Positions 49,052 through 59,393 of a stretch of 64,000 nucleotides of DNA are shown piece by piece. A program made the translations under genes and the position numbers. This stretch comes from Thioalkalivibrio sp. ALE31 (GTDB lineage Bacteria > Pseudomonadota > Gammaproteobacteria > Ectothiorhodospirales > Ectothiorhodospiraceae): assembly GCF_000377405.1 (NCBI RefSeq), contig NZ_KB905022.1, positions 1 to 64,000 of the forward strand, read 5' to 3'. Every line of letters begins with the position of its first letter. The first letter of the stretch is position 1. Under the pieces are notes generated by a model. That model was given only the letters and a program-made list of their open reading frames with translations, was not told the origin of the DNA and did not search any database.

Positions 49052-52000
49052 ATGCGAATCCTGCTCGTGGAAGACAACCCGGCGGATGCCGACCTGCAGC
49101 GCCGGGTGCTGGAGCGCGAGGTGCCGGGTGCCGAGGTGCACCGGGCGGCGTCGCTGGCCGAGGCCCGGGGCGCGCTGGCTGGCGCTGCGGTATTTGACTG
49201 TGTGGTGGAGGACCTGCGCCTGCCGGACGGCAGCGGCCTCGAACTGATCGGCGAGCTGCAGGCCGCCGGGCGCGACGAGGCGGTGCTGGTGCTGACGGGC
49301 CACGGCGAACAGGAGACCGTGGTCGCGGCTTTCCGGGCCGGTGCCGACGACTACCTGACCAAGTCCGATGACTACCTGGAGCGTCTGCCGGCGCGCGTGG
49401 TCGATGCCCGTGCTCGCCGGGAACTGAGCGTGGCCAACGGGCACGAGCCGCTGCGGGTGCTGTATGCCGAGCATAATGCCTTCGATGTGGGGCTGACGCG
49501 CCGCGAGCTCGCGCATACCGCCCCCCACATCCAGCTGGAGACGGTGCACACCGCGGAGGAGGCCCTGGCGGCGCTGACGCCGGATGCAACCGGCGCTGTC
49601 GGCTTCGACCTGCTGCTGGTGGACTACCGCCTGCCGGGGTTCGACGGCCTGGAGCTGGCGCGGCTGGTGCGCGAGGAACGCGGGCTGGATCTCCCCACCG
49701 TTCTGGTGACCGGGCAGGGCACCGAGGACCTGGCGGCCCGCGCCCTGCGCATGGGCGTGGACGACTACGCGGTCAAGCGCGAGGGGTATCTGAAGATGCT
49801 CCCGGTGCTGCTGGACCAGGTCCATACGCGCGCCCGCCTGCGCCGGGAACAGGCCGCCCTGGCGGCCTCCGAGCGCCGGTACCGCGAGGTGATCGAGCGC
49901 GCCGGCGACATCGTCTTCGAGACCGATGCCGCCGGTTGCTGGCGCTTCCTGAATCCCGCCTGGACGGCGATCACCGGTCATGCGGTGGAGTCCGCGCTCG
50001 GCGAAGAGATGCTGGCCTTCATGCCACTGGAGGATCGCGCGATGGCGGCGCGGCTGCTGGCCCGTGCCGCGGAGTCCGACGACGGACGGCTGGAGACCGA
50101 GATCCGCCTGCGCACGGCGGATGGGTCCCTTTGCTGGCTGGAGCTGCGTGGCCAGGCCAATCTGGATGCCGAGGGGCGGCCGATCGGGTTGTCCGGCAGC
50201 CTGGTGGACGTGACCCGGCGGGTTCTGGACCAGCGGATCCAGGAGGTCCGTGCGAGTGTGCTCGGGCGTCTGGCCACCGGCGAGCGCGACCCGCGCCTGC
50301 TGGAGGATGTGGTCAAGGGTCTGGAGGCGCTGGCGCCGGGGCTGCACGGTTGCATCATGCTGCTGGATGGCGACACCCGGGAGCTGCACGGTGTGGCGGC
50401 TCCGCGCGTGCCGGATCCGTTGCGCAGCGCCACCCGCCGTATCCGTGCCGAACAGGGCCAGGGTTCCTGCGGCGAGGCCGCCTGGAGCGGCGAGCCGGTG
50501 ATCATCGAGGACTGTAGCGCCCACCCCAACTGGGTCGGGTTCTGCGATCTCGCGCATGGCGCGGGGTTCCGGGCCTGCTGGTCATTCCCCTTCCGCGATG
50601 CCGATGGCAGCGTCCTGGGTACGCTGGGGATCTACGTGGCGGCAGCGCGCGGACCGTATGCCGGCGAGCGCGTGCTGATCGACGAGTTCACCCAGATCGC
50701 CGGGCTGGCGGCCCAGAAGCTGCGCGTGTCGCAGGCGCTGGGCGAACGCGAGCGGGCGCTGCGCACGGCGGCCGAGCTGACCGTGGAGCTGCTGCGCGAG
50801 GACAACCCCGCGAGCGTAATCCACCGGTTGCTGGCCGAACTGGGGCAGGAGGCGCATGCCGATCGGGCCTACGTGCGGGTGGCCGAGCTGGACCATGCGG
50901 TGCGCGAGGCCCTGGATATCCATCGCTACTACTGGGTGCGCACGGACACTGATCAGGTAGTGCGGCCGCCGCCGCTGCGCAACCTGAGTCTGGAATCGGT
51001 CCTGCCGCGCTGGCACGAGATCCTGCAGGGCGGTGGTGCGGTCGAGGTGCTGACCCGGGAGCTGCCGGATGCGGAACGCGAGATCCTGGAGGCCGCGCAA
51101 AGCCAGGCGGCCCTGCTGGTCCCGCTGTACGTGGAGGCCGAATACCGCGGCTTCCTGGCCCTCGATCGAGTGCGGCGCGCGCAACGCTGGACCGCGGCGG
51201 ACCAGAGTCTGGCGCGCATCGTTGCGTCCAGTCTGGGCGCCGCGCTGGAACGGCGTCAGGCCTTGCTGGGCCTGCGGCGCATGGCGGCGGTCTTCGAGAG
51301 TACCCGGGACGGGATCATCATCACCGACCTGACCCCGCGGATCATTGCGGTGAACCCGGCCTTCGTCGATATCACCGGCTTTTCCGAGGCGGAGGCGCTG
51401 GGGCGCAACCCGAGTTTCCTGCAGTCCGGGCGTCACGATGCGGCGTTCTTCCAGCGCATGTGGGACGCTCTCCATCATGAGGGGCACTGGCAGGGCGAGA
51501 TCTGGAACCGCCGGCGCAACAGCGAGGTGGCGCCGCAATGGCTGAGCCTCAATACCGTCTACGACGAGCAGGGTCAGGCCCTGCACTACGCCGGGGTGCT
51601 GACGGATATGTCGGAGCTGCGCCGCTCGGAGGAAGAGCTCCAGTACCTGGCCCGGCATGATGCGCTGACCGATCTGCCCAACCGCACGCAGCTGCAGGTG
51701 ATACTGGGCCAGGCGCTGGAACGCGCCCGGGCCCACGGCTATCGCGTCGCGGTGCTGAATCTGGATCTCGACCGGTTCAAGAACGTGAACGACTCGATGG
51801 GCCACCCGGTCGGCGACCGGGTGCTGGTGGAGGTTGCGCGGCGGCTGCGCGAGGCGGTCGGGCCCTCCCACGCACTGGGCCGCCTGGGTGGTGACGAGTT
51901 CCTGATCGTGGCGGAGAATCCGGCCAGTGACGAGACCGTGGCCCGTTGTGCCCGCGACCTGCTGGCCAGCCTGGAGCGCCCGCTGGTGCTGGACGATGGG

Positions 52001-52957
52001 CGTTCGGTGTACCTGAACGGCAGTATCGGCATCAGTCTCTACCCCGAGCATGGCGACTCGGTGACGGAACTGATCCAGCACGCCGATGCGGCTATGTACC
52101 AGGCCAAGGCCTCCGGGCGCCAGACGTGGTCGGTCTACACCCAGGCCCTGACCCGCGCGGCGGACGAACGCCTGGAACTCGAGAACCGCCTGCGGAAGGC
52201 CCTGGAGACCGAGAACGGCGAGCTTCGCCTGCACTTCCAGCCGCAAGTCCGCCTGGAGGATGGACAGCCCTTCGGCATGGAGGCGCTGCTGCGCTGGCAG
52301 CCGGAGGACGGGCCGATGATCCCGCCGGATCGGTTCATCCCGATCGCCGAGGACACCGGCCTGATCGTCGCGCTGGGCGAGTGGGTTTTGCGCGAGGCCT
52401 GCGACGCCGGCAAGCGTCTTCTGGATCTGGGGGCCGGGGATTTCAGTCTCGCGGTGAATCTGTCGCCGGTGCAGTTGCAGCGCGGCGATTTCGTGAACCG
52501 GGTGGCGGAGATCCTGGCGCTGACCGGCTTCCCCGCCGCGCAGCTGGAACTGGAGATCACCGAGACCGCGATCATGCAGCAGGGCGAGCAGGCGATCGCC
52601 CGGCTGGCGGCATTGAAGGAGCTGGGCGTGCGCCTGGCCATCGACGACTTCGGCACCGGGTATTCCTCGCTGGCCGCGCTGCGGACCTATCCGCTGGACG
52701 TGCTGAAGATCGACCGCAGCTTTGTCGACGGGGTCGCCAGCGAGAGCGCCGATCGCGAGATCGCCGCGACCATCATCGCCATGGGGCGCAACCTGAACAT
52801 GCAGGTCATCGCCGAGGGCGTGGAGACCGCCGAGCAGGCCGCCTTCCTGCGCGAACGCGGTTGCGCCCTGGGGCAGGGATACCTCTACAGCCAGCCGCTG
52901 GAACTCGACGTGCTGCAGGGCTGGATGACCGAGCATGGTGCGCTGCCGGTGGACTGA
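49052..52957 (+). CDS. REC-REC-PAS-GAF-GAF-PAS-GGDEF-EAL hybrid signalling protein
   Basis: A 1301-residue cytoplasmic protein with no membrane helix. Receiver 1 (1-118) has LLVEDNPADADL and phospho-Asp in VVEDLRLPDG. Receiver 2 (about 132-255) keeps LLVDYRLPGFDG, but its acidic pair is replaced by AEHNAFD. A PAS near 280-395 and two GAF-like regions (about 400-740) follow. A PAS near 750-860 precedes GGDEF (LGRLGGDEFLIV near 945) and EAL (FGMEALLRW near 1075, DDFGTGYSSLAAL, KIDRSFVDG). Both catalytic motifs are intact, so it could make and break c-di-GMP. It completes a three-gene phosphorelay operon. Confidence 0.92.
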   Translation: MRILLVEDNPADADLQRRVLEREVPGAEVHRAASLAEARGALAGAAVFDCVVEDLRLPDGSGLELIGELQAAGRDEAVLVLTGHGEQETVVAAFRAGADDYLTKSDDYLERLPARVVDARARRELSVANGHEPLRVLYAEHNAFDVGLTRRELAHTAPHIQLETVHTAEEALAALTPDATGAVGFDLLLVDYRLPGFDGLELARLVREERGLDLPTVLVTGQGTEDLAARALRMGVDDYAVKREGYLKMLPVLLDQVHTRARLRREQAALAASERRYREVIERAGDIVFETDAAGCWRFLNPAWTAITGHAVESALGEEMLAFMPLEDRAMAARLLARAAESDDGRLETEIRLRTADGSLCWLELRGQANLDAEGRPIGLSGSLVDVTRRVLDQRIQEVRASVLGRLATGERDPRLLEDVVKGLEALAPGLHGCIMLLDGDTRELHGVAAPRVPDPLRSATRRIRAEQGQGSCGEAAWSGEPVIIEDCSAHPNWVGFCDLAHGAGFRACWSFPFRDADGSVLGTLGIYVAAARGPYAGERVLIDEFTQIAGLAAQKLRVSQALGERERALRTAAELTVELLREDNPASVIHRLLAELGQEAHADRAYVRVAELDHAVREALDIHRYYWVRTDTDQVVRPPPLRNLSLESVLPRWHEILQGGGAVEVLTRELPDAEREILEAAQSQAALLVPLYVEAEYRGFLALDRVRRAQRWTAADQSLARIVASSLGAALERRQALLGLRRMAAVFESTRDGIIITDLTPRIIAVNPAFVDITGFSEAEALGRNPSFLQSGRHDAAFFQRMWDALHHEGHWQGEIWNRRRNSEVAPQWLSLNTVYDEQGQALHYAGVLTDMSELRRSEEELQYLARHDALTDLPNRTQLQVILGQALERARAHGYRVAVLNLDLDRFKNVNDSMGHPVGDRVLVEVARRLREAVGPSHALGRLGGDEFLIVAENPASDETVARCARDLLASLERPLVLDDGRSVYLNGSIGISLYPEHGDSVTELIQHADAAMYQAKASGRQTWSVYTQALTRAADERLELENRLRKALETENGELRLHFQPQVRLEDGQPFGMEALLRWQPEDGPMIPPDRFIPIAEDTGLIVALGEWVLREACDAGKRLLDLGAGDFSLAVNLSPVQLQRGDFVNRVAEILALTGFPAAQLELEITETAIMQQGEQAIARLAALKELGVRLAIDDFGTGYSSLAALRTYPLDVLKIDRSFVDGVASESADREIAATIIAMGRNLNMQVIAEGVETAEQAAFLRERGCALGQGYLYSQPLELDVLQGWMTEHGALPVD

Positions 52958-53041
52958 CGGCCTTCCCGTGGCGCCGGACGGATGGCTCCGGTAGCCTTTG
53001 CGCCGCAGGATATCCGTTACCCCTTGCCCGGAGTTTCCCCG

Positions 53042-54022
53042 ATGGCCGATCCCTCCCGTCCCACTGCGCTGCGTTCGATCACCTTTCACGGGCTGGAGCC
53101 GGGGCCGCGCCTGATCGTACTGGGCGCGGTGCATGGCAACGAGACCTGCGGCACCCAGGCCGCCGAGCGGGTTCATGCCGAGCTGGAGGCGCGCGAGCGG
53201 GATCTGCTGCGTGGCAGCCTGACCCTGGTGCCGCGCACCAATCCGCTGGCCTATGACCTCGGGCAGCGCATGGGCGAGCGCAACCTGAACCGCAACCTGC
53301 GGGTGACCGAGGATCCGCAGGATTTCGAGGACCGCATCGCCAACGTGCTGTGTCCGCTGCTGGCGGCGCACGACGTGCTGCTGGACCTGCACTCGTTCCA
53401 CACTGGCGGGCAGCCGTTCATCATGCTCGGCCCGCGCAATAACGAAGGCTCGCTGGAGGGCTTCGCGCAGGCGCGCGAGGAGGAGGCGCTGGCGGCCTGC
53501 CTGGGGCCGCGGCGCATGGTCGAGGGCTGGCTGGATACCTATGCCCGGGGCGTGGCGGCGCGGATGAAGAACCCGAACGCCAGCCACCGGGCGCAGATCC
53601 TGAGCACCGATCCCAGTTACGGGATCGGAACCACCGAGTACATGCGCAGCCAGGGCGGCTACGGCGTGACCCTGGAGTGCGGGCAGCACGATGACCCGCA
53701 GGCCCCGGTGGTGGCCTACAACGCGATCATCAACACCCTGGCGCACCTGGGCATGCTGCCGGAGTCGGCCACGCCGGGGCAGGATGACCCGGAGGTCCTG
53801 CGTCTGGTCGAGGTGATCGACCGGGATCACCCCGACGACCGTTTCGCGCGCGAGTGGAAGAGCTTCGACCCGCTGGAGGCGGGTGACCTGATCGGCGTGC
53901 GCGCCGACGGGACCGAGGTGCGGGCACCGGAACCCGGGTTTATCGTGTTCCCCAACCCCAACTCGCTGCCGGGCAACGAGTGGTTCTATCGCGCCGAGTT
54001 CAGCGACCGCCGGGTGATCTGA
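53042..54022 (+). CDS. AstE/aspartoacylase (M14-like) family protein
   Basis: A 326-residue zinc carboxypeptidase-fold amidohydrolase. The zinc ligands His31 and Glu34 are in GAVHGNETCGT, and the third is His in VLLDLHSFHTGGQPFI. RNLRVTE and GVTLECGQHDD supply the substrate Arg and catalytic Glu. Related enzymes deacylate succinylglutamate, acetylaspartate or ectoine precursors. The C-terminal 70 residues form the beta-domain (DPLEAGDLIGVRADGTEVRAP). No arginine-succinyltransferase genes are adjacent, so AstE itself is unlikely. In a halophile an ectoine-type substrate is possible but unproven. ATG 53042 has CGGAG upstream. Confidence 0.8.
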   Translation: MADPSRPTALRSITFHGLEPGPRLIVLGAVHGNETCGTQAAERVHAELEARERDLLRGSLTLVPRTNPLAYDLGQRMGERNLNRNLRVTEDPQDFEDRIANVLCPLLAAHDVLLDLHSFHTGGQPFIMLGPRNNEGSLEGFAQAREEEALAACLGPRRMVEGWLDTYARGVAARMKNPNASHRAQILSTDPSYGIGTTEYMRSQGGYGVTLECGQHDDPQAPVVAYNAIINTLAHLGMLPESATPGQDDPEVLRLVEVIDRDHPDDRFAREWKSFDPLEAGDLIGVRADGTEVRAPEPGFIVFPNPNSLPGNEWFYRAEFSDRRVI

Positions 54023-54044
54023 GCCGCGCTTCTGCCCGACCGGC

Positions 54045-54830
54045 ATGGATCTCGCGCCCTCCGGTGTTGCGCTGCTGCTCCTGGCCGCCGGCTTTTTCGC
54101 CGGGTTGCTGAATGCGGTGGCCGGCGGTGGCAGCTTCCTGACCCTCCCGGCGCTGATGAGTGTGGGCGTCCCGCCGGTGGCCGCCAATGCCACCGGGACG
54201 GCGGCCCTGTTGCCCGGCTATCTGGCCAGCGTGCTGGCGGATCGGCACGGGCTGCGCGCCGCCTGGCGCGACCTCGGCCCGGCGCTGGCCGGGGGGCTGC
54301 TGCTGGCGGGCGTGCTCGGCGGGGCCGTTGGCGCGGTCGCCTTGCTGCTGACCGGAGACGCCGCTTTCCGTGTCCTGATCCCCTGGCTGCTGCTGGTCGC
54401 GACATTGCTGTTTGCGCTGGGACCCTGGCTGCGGCGTCTGGCCGCGCGGCCGCATCCGGGGCCGCTGCGCGCCCTGGGGGCGGGGCTGGGCTGTGCCTAT
54501 GGGGGCTACTTCAACGGCGGCGTCGGCATCCTGCTGCTGGCGATCCTGCGGGGCCAGGGCATCGCGGATCTGGCGCGGGCCAATGCCCTGAAGAATGTTC
54601 TGTCCTCGGTGCTGACGCTGATGGCGGTGGCCGTCTACATCGCGGGCGGGCAGGTGGTGGCGACCGGGCTGCTGGCGGTGGGAGCGGGCGCGATCCTGGG
54701 CGCGCGTGTCGGGATCATCCTGGTGCGCCGGCTGCCCGAGTCGGGCTACCGCCAGGTGGTGACTCTGGTCGGTGTCGCGGTCACTGCCCTGTTCTTCCTC
54801 GAACCCGCCTGGCTGCTGCCACGTCTGTAG
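54045..54830 (+). CDS. TauE/SafE-family membrane permease
   Basis: A 261-residue inner-membrane protein with about eight helices. The N-terminal GFFAGLLNAVAGGGSFLTLPALM and the repeat GLGCAYGGYFNGGVGILLLAIL are the paired half-signatures of the TauE/SafE (sulfite exporter) family. ANATGTAALLPGYLAS and ANALKNVLSSVLTLMA complete it. Members export sulfite, sulfoacetate or other anions. In a sulfur oxidiser sulfite is an attractive guess, but close relatives include many of unknown specificity. It starts 22 bp after the AstE-like gene and is likely co-transcribed. The convergent COG0523 gene ends about 28 bp beyond it. Confidence 0.85.
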   Translation: MDLAPSGVALLLLAAGFFAGLLNAVAGGGSFLTLPALMSVGVPPVAANATGTAALLPGYLASVLADRHGLRAAWRDLGPALAGGLLLAGVLGGAVGAVALLLTGDAAFRVLIPWLLLVATLLFALGPWLRRLAARPHPGPLRALGAGLGCAYGGYFNGGVGILLLAILRGQGIADLARANALKNVLSSVLTLMAVAVYIAGGQVVATGLLAVGAGAILGARVGIILVRRLPESGYRQVVTLVGVAVTALFFLEPAWLLPRL

Positions 54831-54858
54831 GCGGCGGGGCGCGGCCAGCGGGTACCGA

Positions 54859-55917
<1,059 letters not shown>

Positions 55918-55918
55918 G

Positions 55919-56851
55919 CTAGCCAGCTCCGTCGCCGGAGGCCTCCGGGTCGTCTTGGAGCGCCTCTGGGCCGCTCCCTTCGCTCTCGAGGCTGCGGTAC
56001 ATCGCCTCTTCCGCCTCCTGGTTCAGCACGATCAGGGTGATCCGCCGGTTGATCGCGGCTTCTGGGTCTTCGCGGTTAAAGGGTACGCTGGCGGCCAGCC
56101 CCACGACGCGGGCGATCTGGTCGGACTCGGTCCCGCCGGCGACCAGCGCGCGGCGGGCGGCGTTGGCGCGATCGGCCGAGAGCTCCCAGTTGGTGTAGTC
56201 CGGACGCAGCAGCGGGCGGGCGTCGGTGTGGCCGGTGATCGAGACGCGGTTGGGGACCTGATTGATCAAGCCGGCCAGCTCGCGCAGGATCGCGTCCGCG
56301 TGATCCAGCGGACGGGCGCTGGCGCTGTCGAACATCGGCCGGTTTTCGCGATCGATGATCTGGATGCGCAGGCCCTCCGGCGTGATATCCAGCAGCAGCT
56401 GGTCCTTGAAGGGCTCCAGCGCCTGGCTCTGGTCCAGGGCCTCCTCCAGCGCCTCCTGCAGGGTCTCCAGGGCCTCGCGGTCGCGCGCCTCGGCCAGCTC
56501 GTCGAGGGTTTCTTCATCGATCCCTGTCGGGGCCTCCATGGCCTCCGGGTCCTGGATGAGCTCCGGCATACCCTCGAAGTCGATGATTGATGGGTCCACG
56601 CCGGTTCCGTCGCCGGGCGCCTGGCCCGGCGCAGCGGCTTCGCCCACGAAGGCGGAGGGGTTCTGGAAGTACTCGGAGATCCCGGCGCGCTGGTCGTCGT
56701 CCAGCGCAACGAGCAGCCACATCACCAGGAAGAAGCCCATCATCGCGAGCGTGAAGTCGGCGAAAGCGATCTTCCACGCGCCGCCGTGGTGGCCGCCCTG
56801 GACCACCTTCTTCTTGACGATGATCGGCTGGGTCTTGTCCTCGACTCCCAT
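55919..56851 (-). CDS. motB: Flagellar stator protein MotB
   Basis: A 310-residue stator subunit. The N-terminal segment AWKIAFADFTLAMMGFFLVMWLL contains the proton-binding Asp at residue 32, as in E. coli MotB, and is of proton-type rather than PomB/MotS-type. A long acidic linker (about 60-165) leads to the OmpA-like peptidoglycan-binding domain (SITGHTDARPLLRPDYTNWELSADRANAARRALVAGG). The linker is Asp/Glu-rich. It follows motA by 19 bp. Stator subunits surround the rotor and convert ion flow to torque. No other flagellar gene is adjacent. Confidence 0.93.
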   Translation of the reverse strand: MGVEDKTQPIIVKKKVVQGGHHGGAWKIAFADFTLAMMGFFLVMWLLVALDDDQRAGISEYFQNPSAFVGEAAAPGQAPGDGTGVDPSIIDFEGMPELIQDPEAMEAPTGIDEETLDELAEARDREALETLQEALEEALDQSQALEPFKDQLLLDITPEGLRIQIIDRENRPMFDSASARPLDHADAILRELAGLINQVPNRVSITGHTDARPLLRPDYTNWELSADRANAARRALVAGGTESDQIARVVGLAASVPFNREDPEAAINRRITLIVLNQEAEEAMYRSLESEGSGPEALQDDPEASGDGAG

Positions 56852-56870
56852 GGTAGTGATCCGGAGGCCG

Positions 56871-57737
56871 TCAGGCCCCCTTCACGTACTCTTCCAGTTC
56901 GGAGAAGCTCGGGCGCATCGCGCTTTCCATGGTCTTGCGGCCGAACTCCACCGCGACCTGAGGGCTGTAGCCCTGGACATTGGCGAGGATGCAGGCCTTG
57001 ATGCACTGCAGGAACTTGGCTTCCTCCTGGGCACGGGACTCGAGGGCGGTCGAGGTCGGCCCGGCAAAGCCGTAGGCCAGCAGAATCCCGAGGAACGAGC
57101 CGACCAGGGCAGCCGCCACGCTTGAGCCGATTTCCGCGATGGACCCGTCGAGTTTGCCCATTGTCATTACGATGCCCAGGACCGCCGCCACGATACCGAA
57201 GCCGGGGAGGGCCTCCGCCACACGGTGAACCGCGTGGGCCGGTTGGTGCGATTCCTCGTGGTGGGTCTCGAGGTCCAGGTCCATCAGGGCATCGAGCTCA
57301 TGCGGGTTCATGCTGCCGGAGATGATCAGGCGCATGTAGTCGGTGATGAACTCCATCGCGTGGTGATCCTGCAGGATCCGGGGATGGGCCTTGAAGACCT
57401 CGCTTTCTTCCGGCTCCTCGATGTCGGCTTCCACCGCCATCAGGCCCTCTTTGCGGGCCTTGGTGAACAGCTTGTACATCATGGCCAGCAGGTCGAGATA
57501 GTCGTCCGACTTGTACTTGCTGCCCTTCATCAGGCTGGGGATGGACTTGAAGACGGTGAAGACGACGCGGGGCGGGTTGGCGATCAGAAATGCCCCGAGC
57601 GCCGCGCCCCCGATGATCCAGTACTCGTAGGGTTGCCACATGACCCGGAGGTCGCCGCCATGAAAGTAGTATCCACCGAAGACCGAAGAAAAAACGATGA
57701 CGATACCCAGAAAATACTTCACGGACCGCGACCCCAC
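56871..57737 (-). CDS. motA: Flagellar stator protein MotA
   Basis: A 288-residue membrane protein with four helices (KYFLGIVIVFSSVFGG; IIGGAALGAFLIA; FGIVAAVLGIVMTMG; AALVGSFLGILLAYGF). A large cytoplasmic loop contains the charged rotor-contact region (about 90-150). VAEALPGFGIVAAVLGIVMTM and the C-terminal FAGPTST match the MotA signature. The GTG at 57735-57737 is used; a second GTG at 57722 (VKYFLG) would begin nearer the first helix, so the start is uncertain. It forms an operon with motB and diverges from the HDOD gene. Confidence 0.92.
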   Translation of the reverse strand: MGSRSVKYFLGIVIVFSSVFGGYYFHGGDLRVMWQPYEYWIIGGAALGAFLIANPPRVVFTVFKSIPSLMKGSKYKSDDYLDLLAMMYKLFTKARKEGLMAVEADIEEPEESEVFKAHPRILQDHHAMEFITDYMRLIISGSMNPHELDALMDLDLETHHEESHQPAHAVHRVAEALPGFGIVAAVLGIVMTMGKLDGSIAEIGSSVAAALVGSFLGILLAYGFAGPTSTALESRAQEEAKFLQCIKACILANVQGYSPQVAVEFGRKTMESAMRPSFSELEEYVKGA

Positions 57738-57832
57738 ATTTCTGAAGCGCCATGTCGGACAGGGTATCCGCCCGCATGCGTTGCTATAGTTGACGGGCTT
57801 TACGATAACGACTCCCCTGCGCGAGGTACAGC

Positions 57833-59224
57833 ATGTCCCTGGACAAGGACGCGCCCTACATGGAAGAGGCCGCGCGCCTGGCGGCGCTGGAATGGCCGAT
57901 TCTCGAAGCCAGCGATGCGGTGTTTGCGGACCCGGATGCCCTGGTGAATCGTTCCCTGCGCGAACTGGCGCGCTACGCCGAGCGCGATCCCGGCCTGAGC
58001 CTGCGCCTGGTGCGGCGGGCCAACGCCTCGCGTCGCGGTCTGCGCCAGGAGGTGCACTCGGTGGGCGACGCGATTTCCATGCTGGGCCTGGAGAACGTGC
58101 ACCGGGAGGCGGCCGAGGCCCCGCGCGTCGCGGATGTGGTCACAAGACCCCAGGCCTATCGCGAACTGGCGGCGCAGTCGCGGCTGGCGGCAATGATCGC
58201 AGGCGAGATTGCGCACAAGCGCCACGACACCGAGCCGGGCGAGGTGGCCCTGGCGGCCCTGCTGAATCAGCTGGGCCTTCTGGCGTTGCTGGCCGAGGGC
58301 GAGCCGCGCCTGGATCGGCTGCTCGAGATGCTGGAGCTCAGCGCCCTGCCGGACGAGGCCAGCTACGCCGCCCTGGGGTATGCGACAGACGACCTGTCGC
58401 GCGCCATGGCGGAGCAGATGGCCCTGCCGGAACTGGTACAGGGCACGCTGCGCGCGGTCAACGCGGCCCATCACCGGGCCTATGAGGTCATGGTCGCGAG
58501 CGCCGTGGCCTGGCAGGTCTTCCGCGGCATGGACACCGCGCGCGGCGATCGCGACCTTGGACTGCTGGCCGGTCTGATGGGGCTGACGGACAAGGAGGCC
58601 GCGGACCGCGTGGGCGCGGTCATCGAGCGTTTCAACGAGGATGTCGCCGTGTATCAGCGGCCGCCGCTGGACCCGCAGACCCCCGGTCGCGTCTGGCTGG
58701 GCGAGCGCTATCGTCCGCGCCTGGCCCTGATGCCGCGGGCCGACCTGCTGGAGACCGGGCTCCACGCCCTCGAACAGGAAACGAATCGCGAGGCCCGGAT
58801 ACGCCGGATGCTGCGAGTGATGCAGTTCGGCGTGGGGTTGAACCGGGTGGTATTCGCCCGTCTGTCCCGCGATGGGGAGAGCCTGCGCGCCGAGCACCTG
58901 GTCGGGACCCTGCACGAACCGGAGTTCAGCCACTTCGTGATCAACCGGTCCGCGCTCGGACCGCTGGGTCGGGTCCTGGAGGAGGACGCCGCCCAGTGGT
59001 GGGATCGCCGACGCATCCATGACGAGATGCCGGCGGCTGTCCGCCGCCTGACCGGCGGGGTGGACTGTCTGGTCGCCCGGTTGTGCGATGGCGACCGCGT
59101 ACTGGGCATGGTCTATGCCGACCGGCGTGCGCACGATCTGGACCTCACCCCGGTGGCCTTCGAGGGGTTTCGCCGCGTGCTGGCGGCGGCCGAGCGTCCT
59201 TTCGGCTCCTCAGGGGAACACTGA
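57833..59224 (+). CDS. HDOD-domain signalling protein
   Basis: A 463-residue cytoplasmic protein. The N-terminal 250 residues form an HDOD domain (LRELARYAERDPGLSLRLVRRANAS ... HSVGDAISMLGLENVHREA). As is normal for HDOD, the HD metal pair is not conserved. The C-terminal 190 residues look GAF-like (VMQFGVGLNRVVFARLSRDGESLRAEHLVG ... RLCDGDRVLGMVYADRR). HDOD proteins regulate motility, chemotaxis and stress through unknown contacts. Placed between motAB and a chemoreceptor, it likely belongs to motility control. The promoter must lie in the 95-bp divergent gap with motA. Confidence 0.82.
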   Translation: MSLDKDAPYMEEAARLAALEWPILEASDAVFADPDALVNRSLRELARYAERDPGLSLRLVRRANASRRGLRQEVHSVGDAISMLGLENVHREAAEAPRVADVVTRPQAYRELAAQSRLAAMIAGEIAHKRHDTEPGEVALAALLNQLGLLALLAEGEPRLDRLLEMLELSALPDEASYAALGYATDDLSRAMAEQMALPELVQGTLRAVNAAHHRAYEVMVASAVAWQVFRGMDTARGDRDLGLLAGLMGLTDKEAADRVGAVIERFNEDVAVYQRPPLDPQTPGRVWLGERYRPRLALMPRADLLETGLHALEQETNREARIRRMLRVMQFGVGLNRVVFARLSRDGESLRAEHLVGTLHEPEFSHFVINRSALGPLGRVLEEDAAQWWDRRRIHDEMPAAVRRLTGGVDCLVARLCDGDRVLGMVYADRRAHDLDLTPVAFEGFRRVLAAAERPFGSSGEH

Positions 59225-59393
59225 GCGCTTCCCCGGGCCGGGTCGGTGGCTCAAGTCTTTCGCGGGGTGGTCGATACATGTACAGGGTCGTATATAGGCG
59301 ATCATAATCCGCAGCATTCGCGAGGGGTTGGCCACGGCGTATGGCTGATCCCACGGGCCCCGAGTTCGTGGAACAATCAAAAGGACGTACGAC

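Noticed and set aside
50582-54193. 1203-codon minus-strand frame opposite the GGDEF-EAL protein and AstE-like gene
   Set aside because: Both plus-strand genes have intact catalytic motifs; the antisense translation shows no domain.
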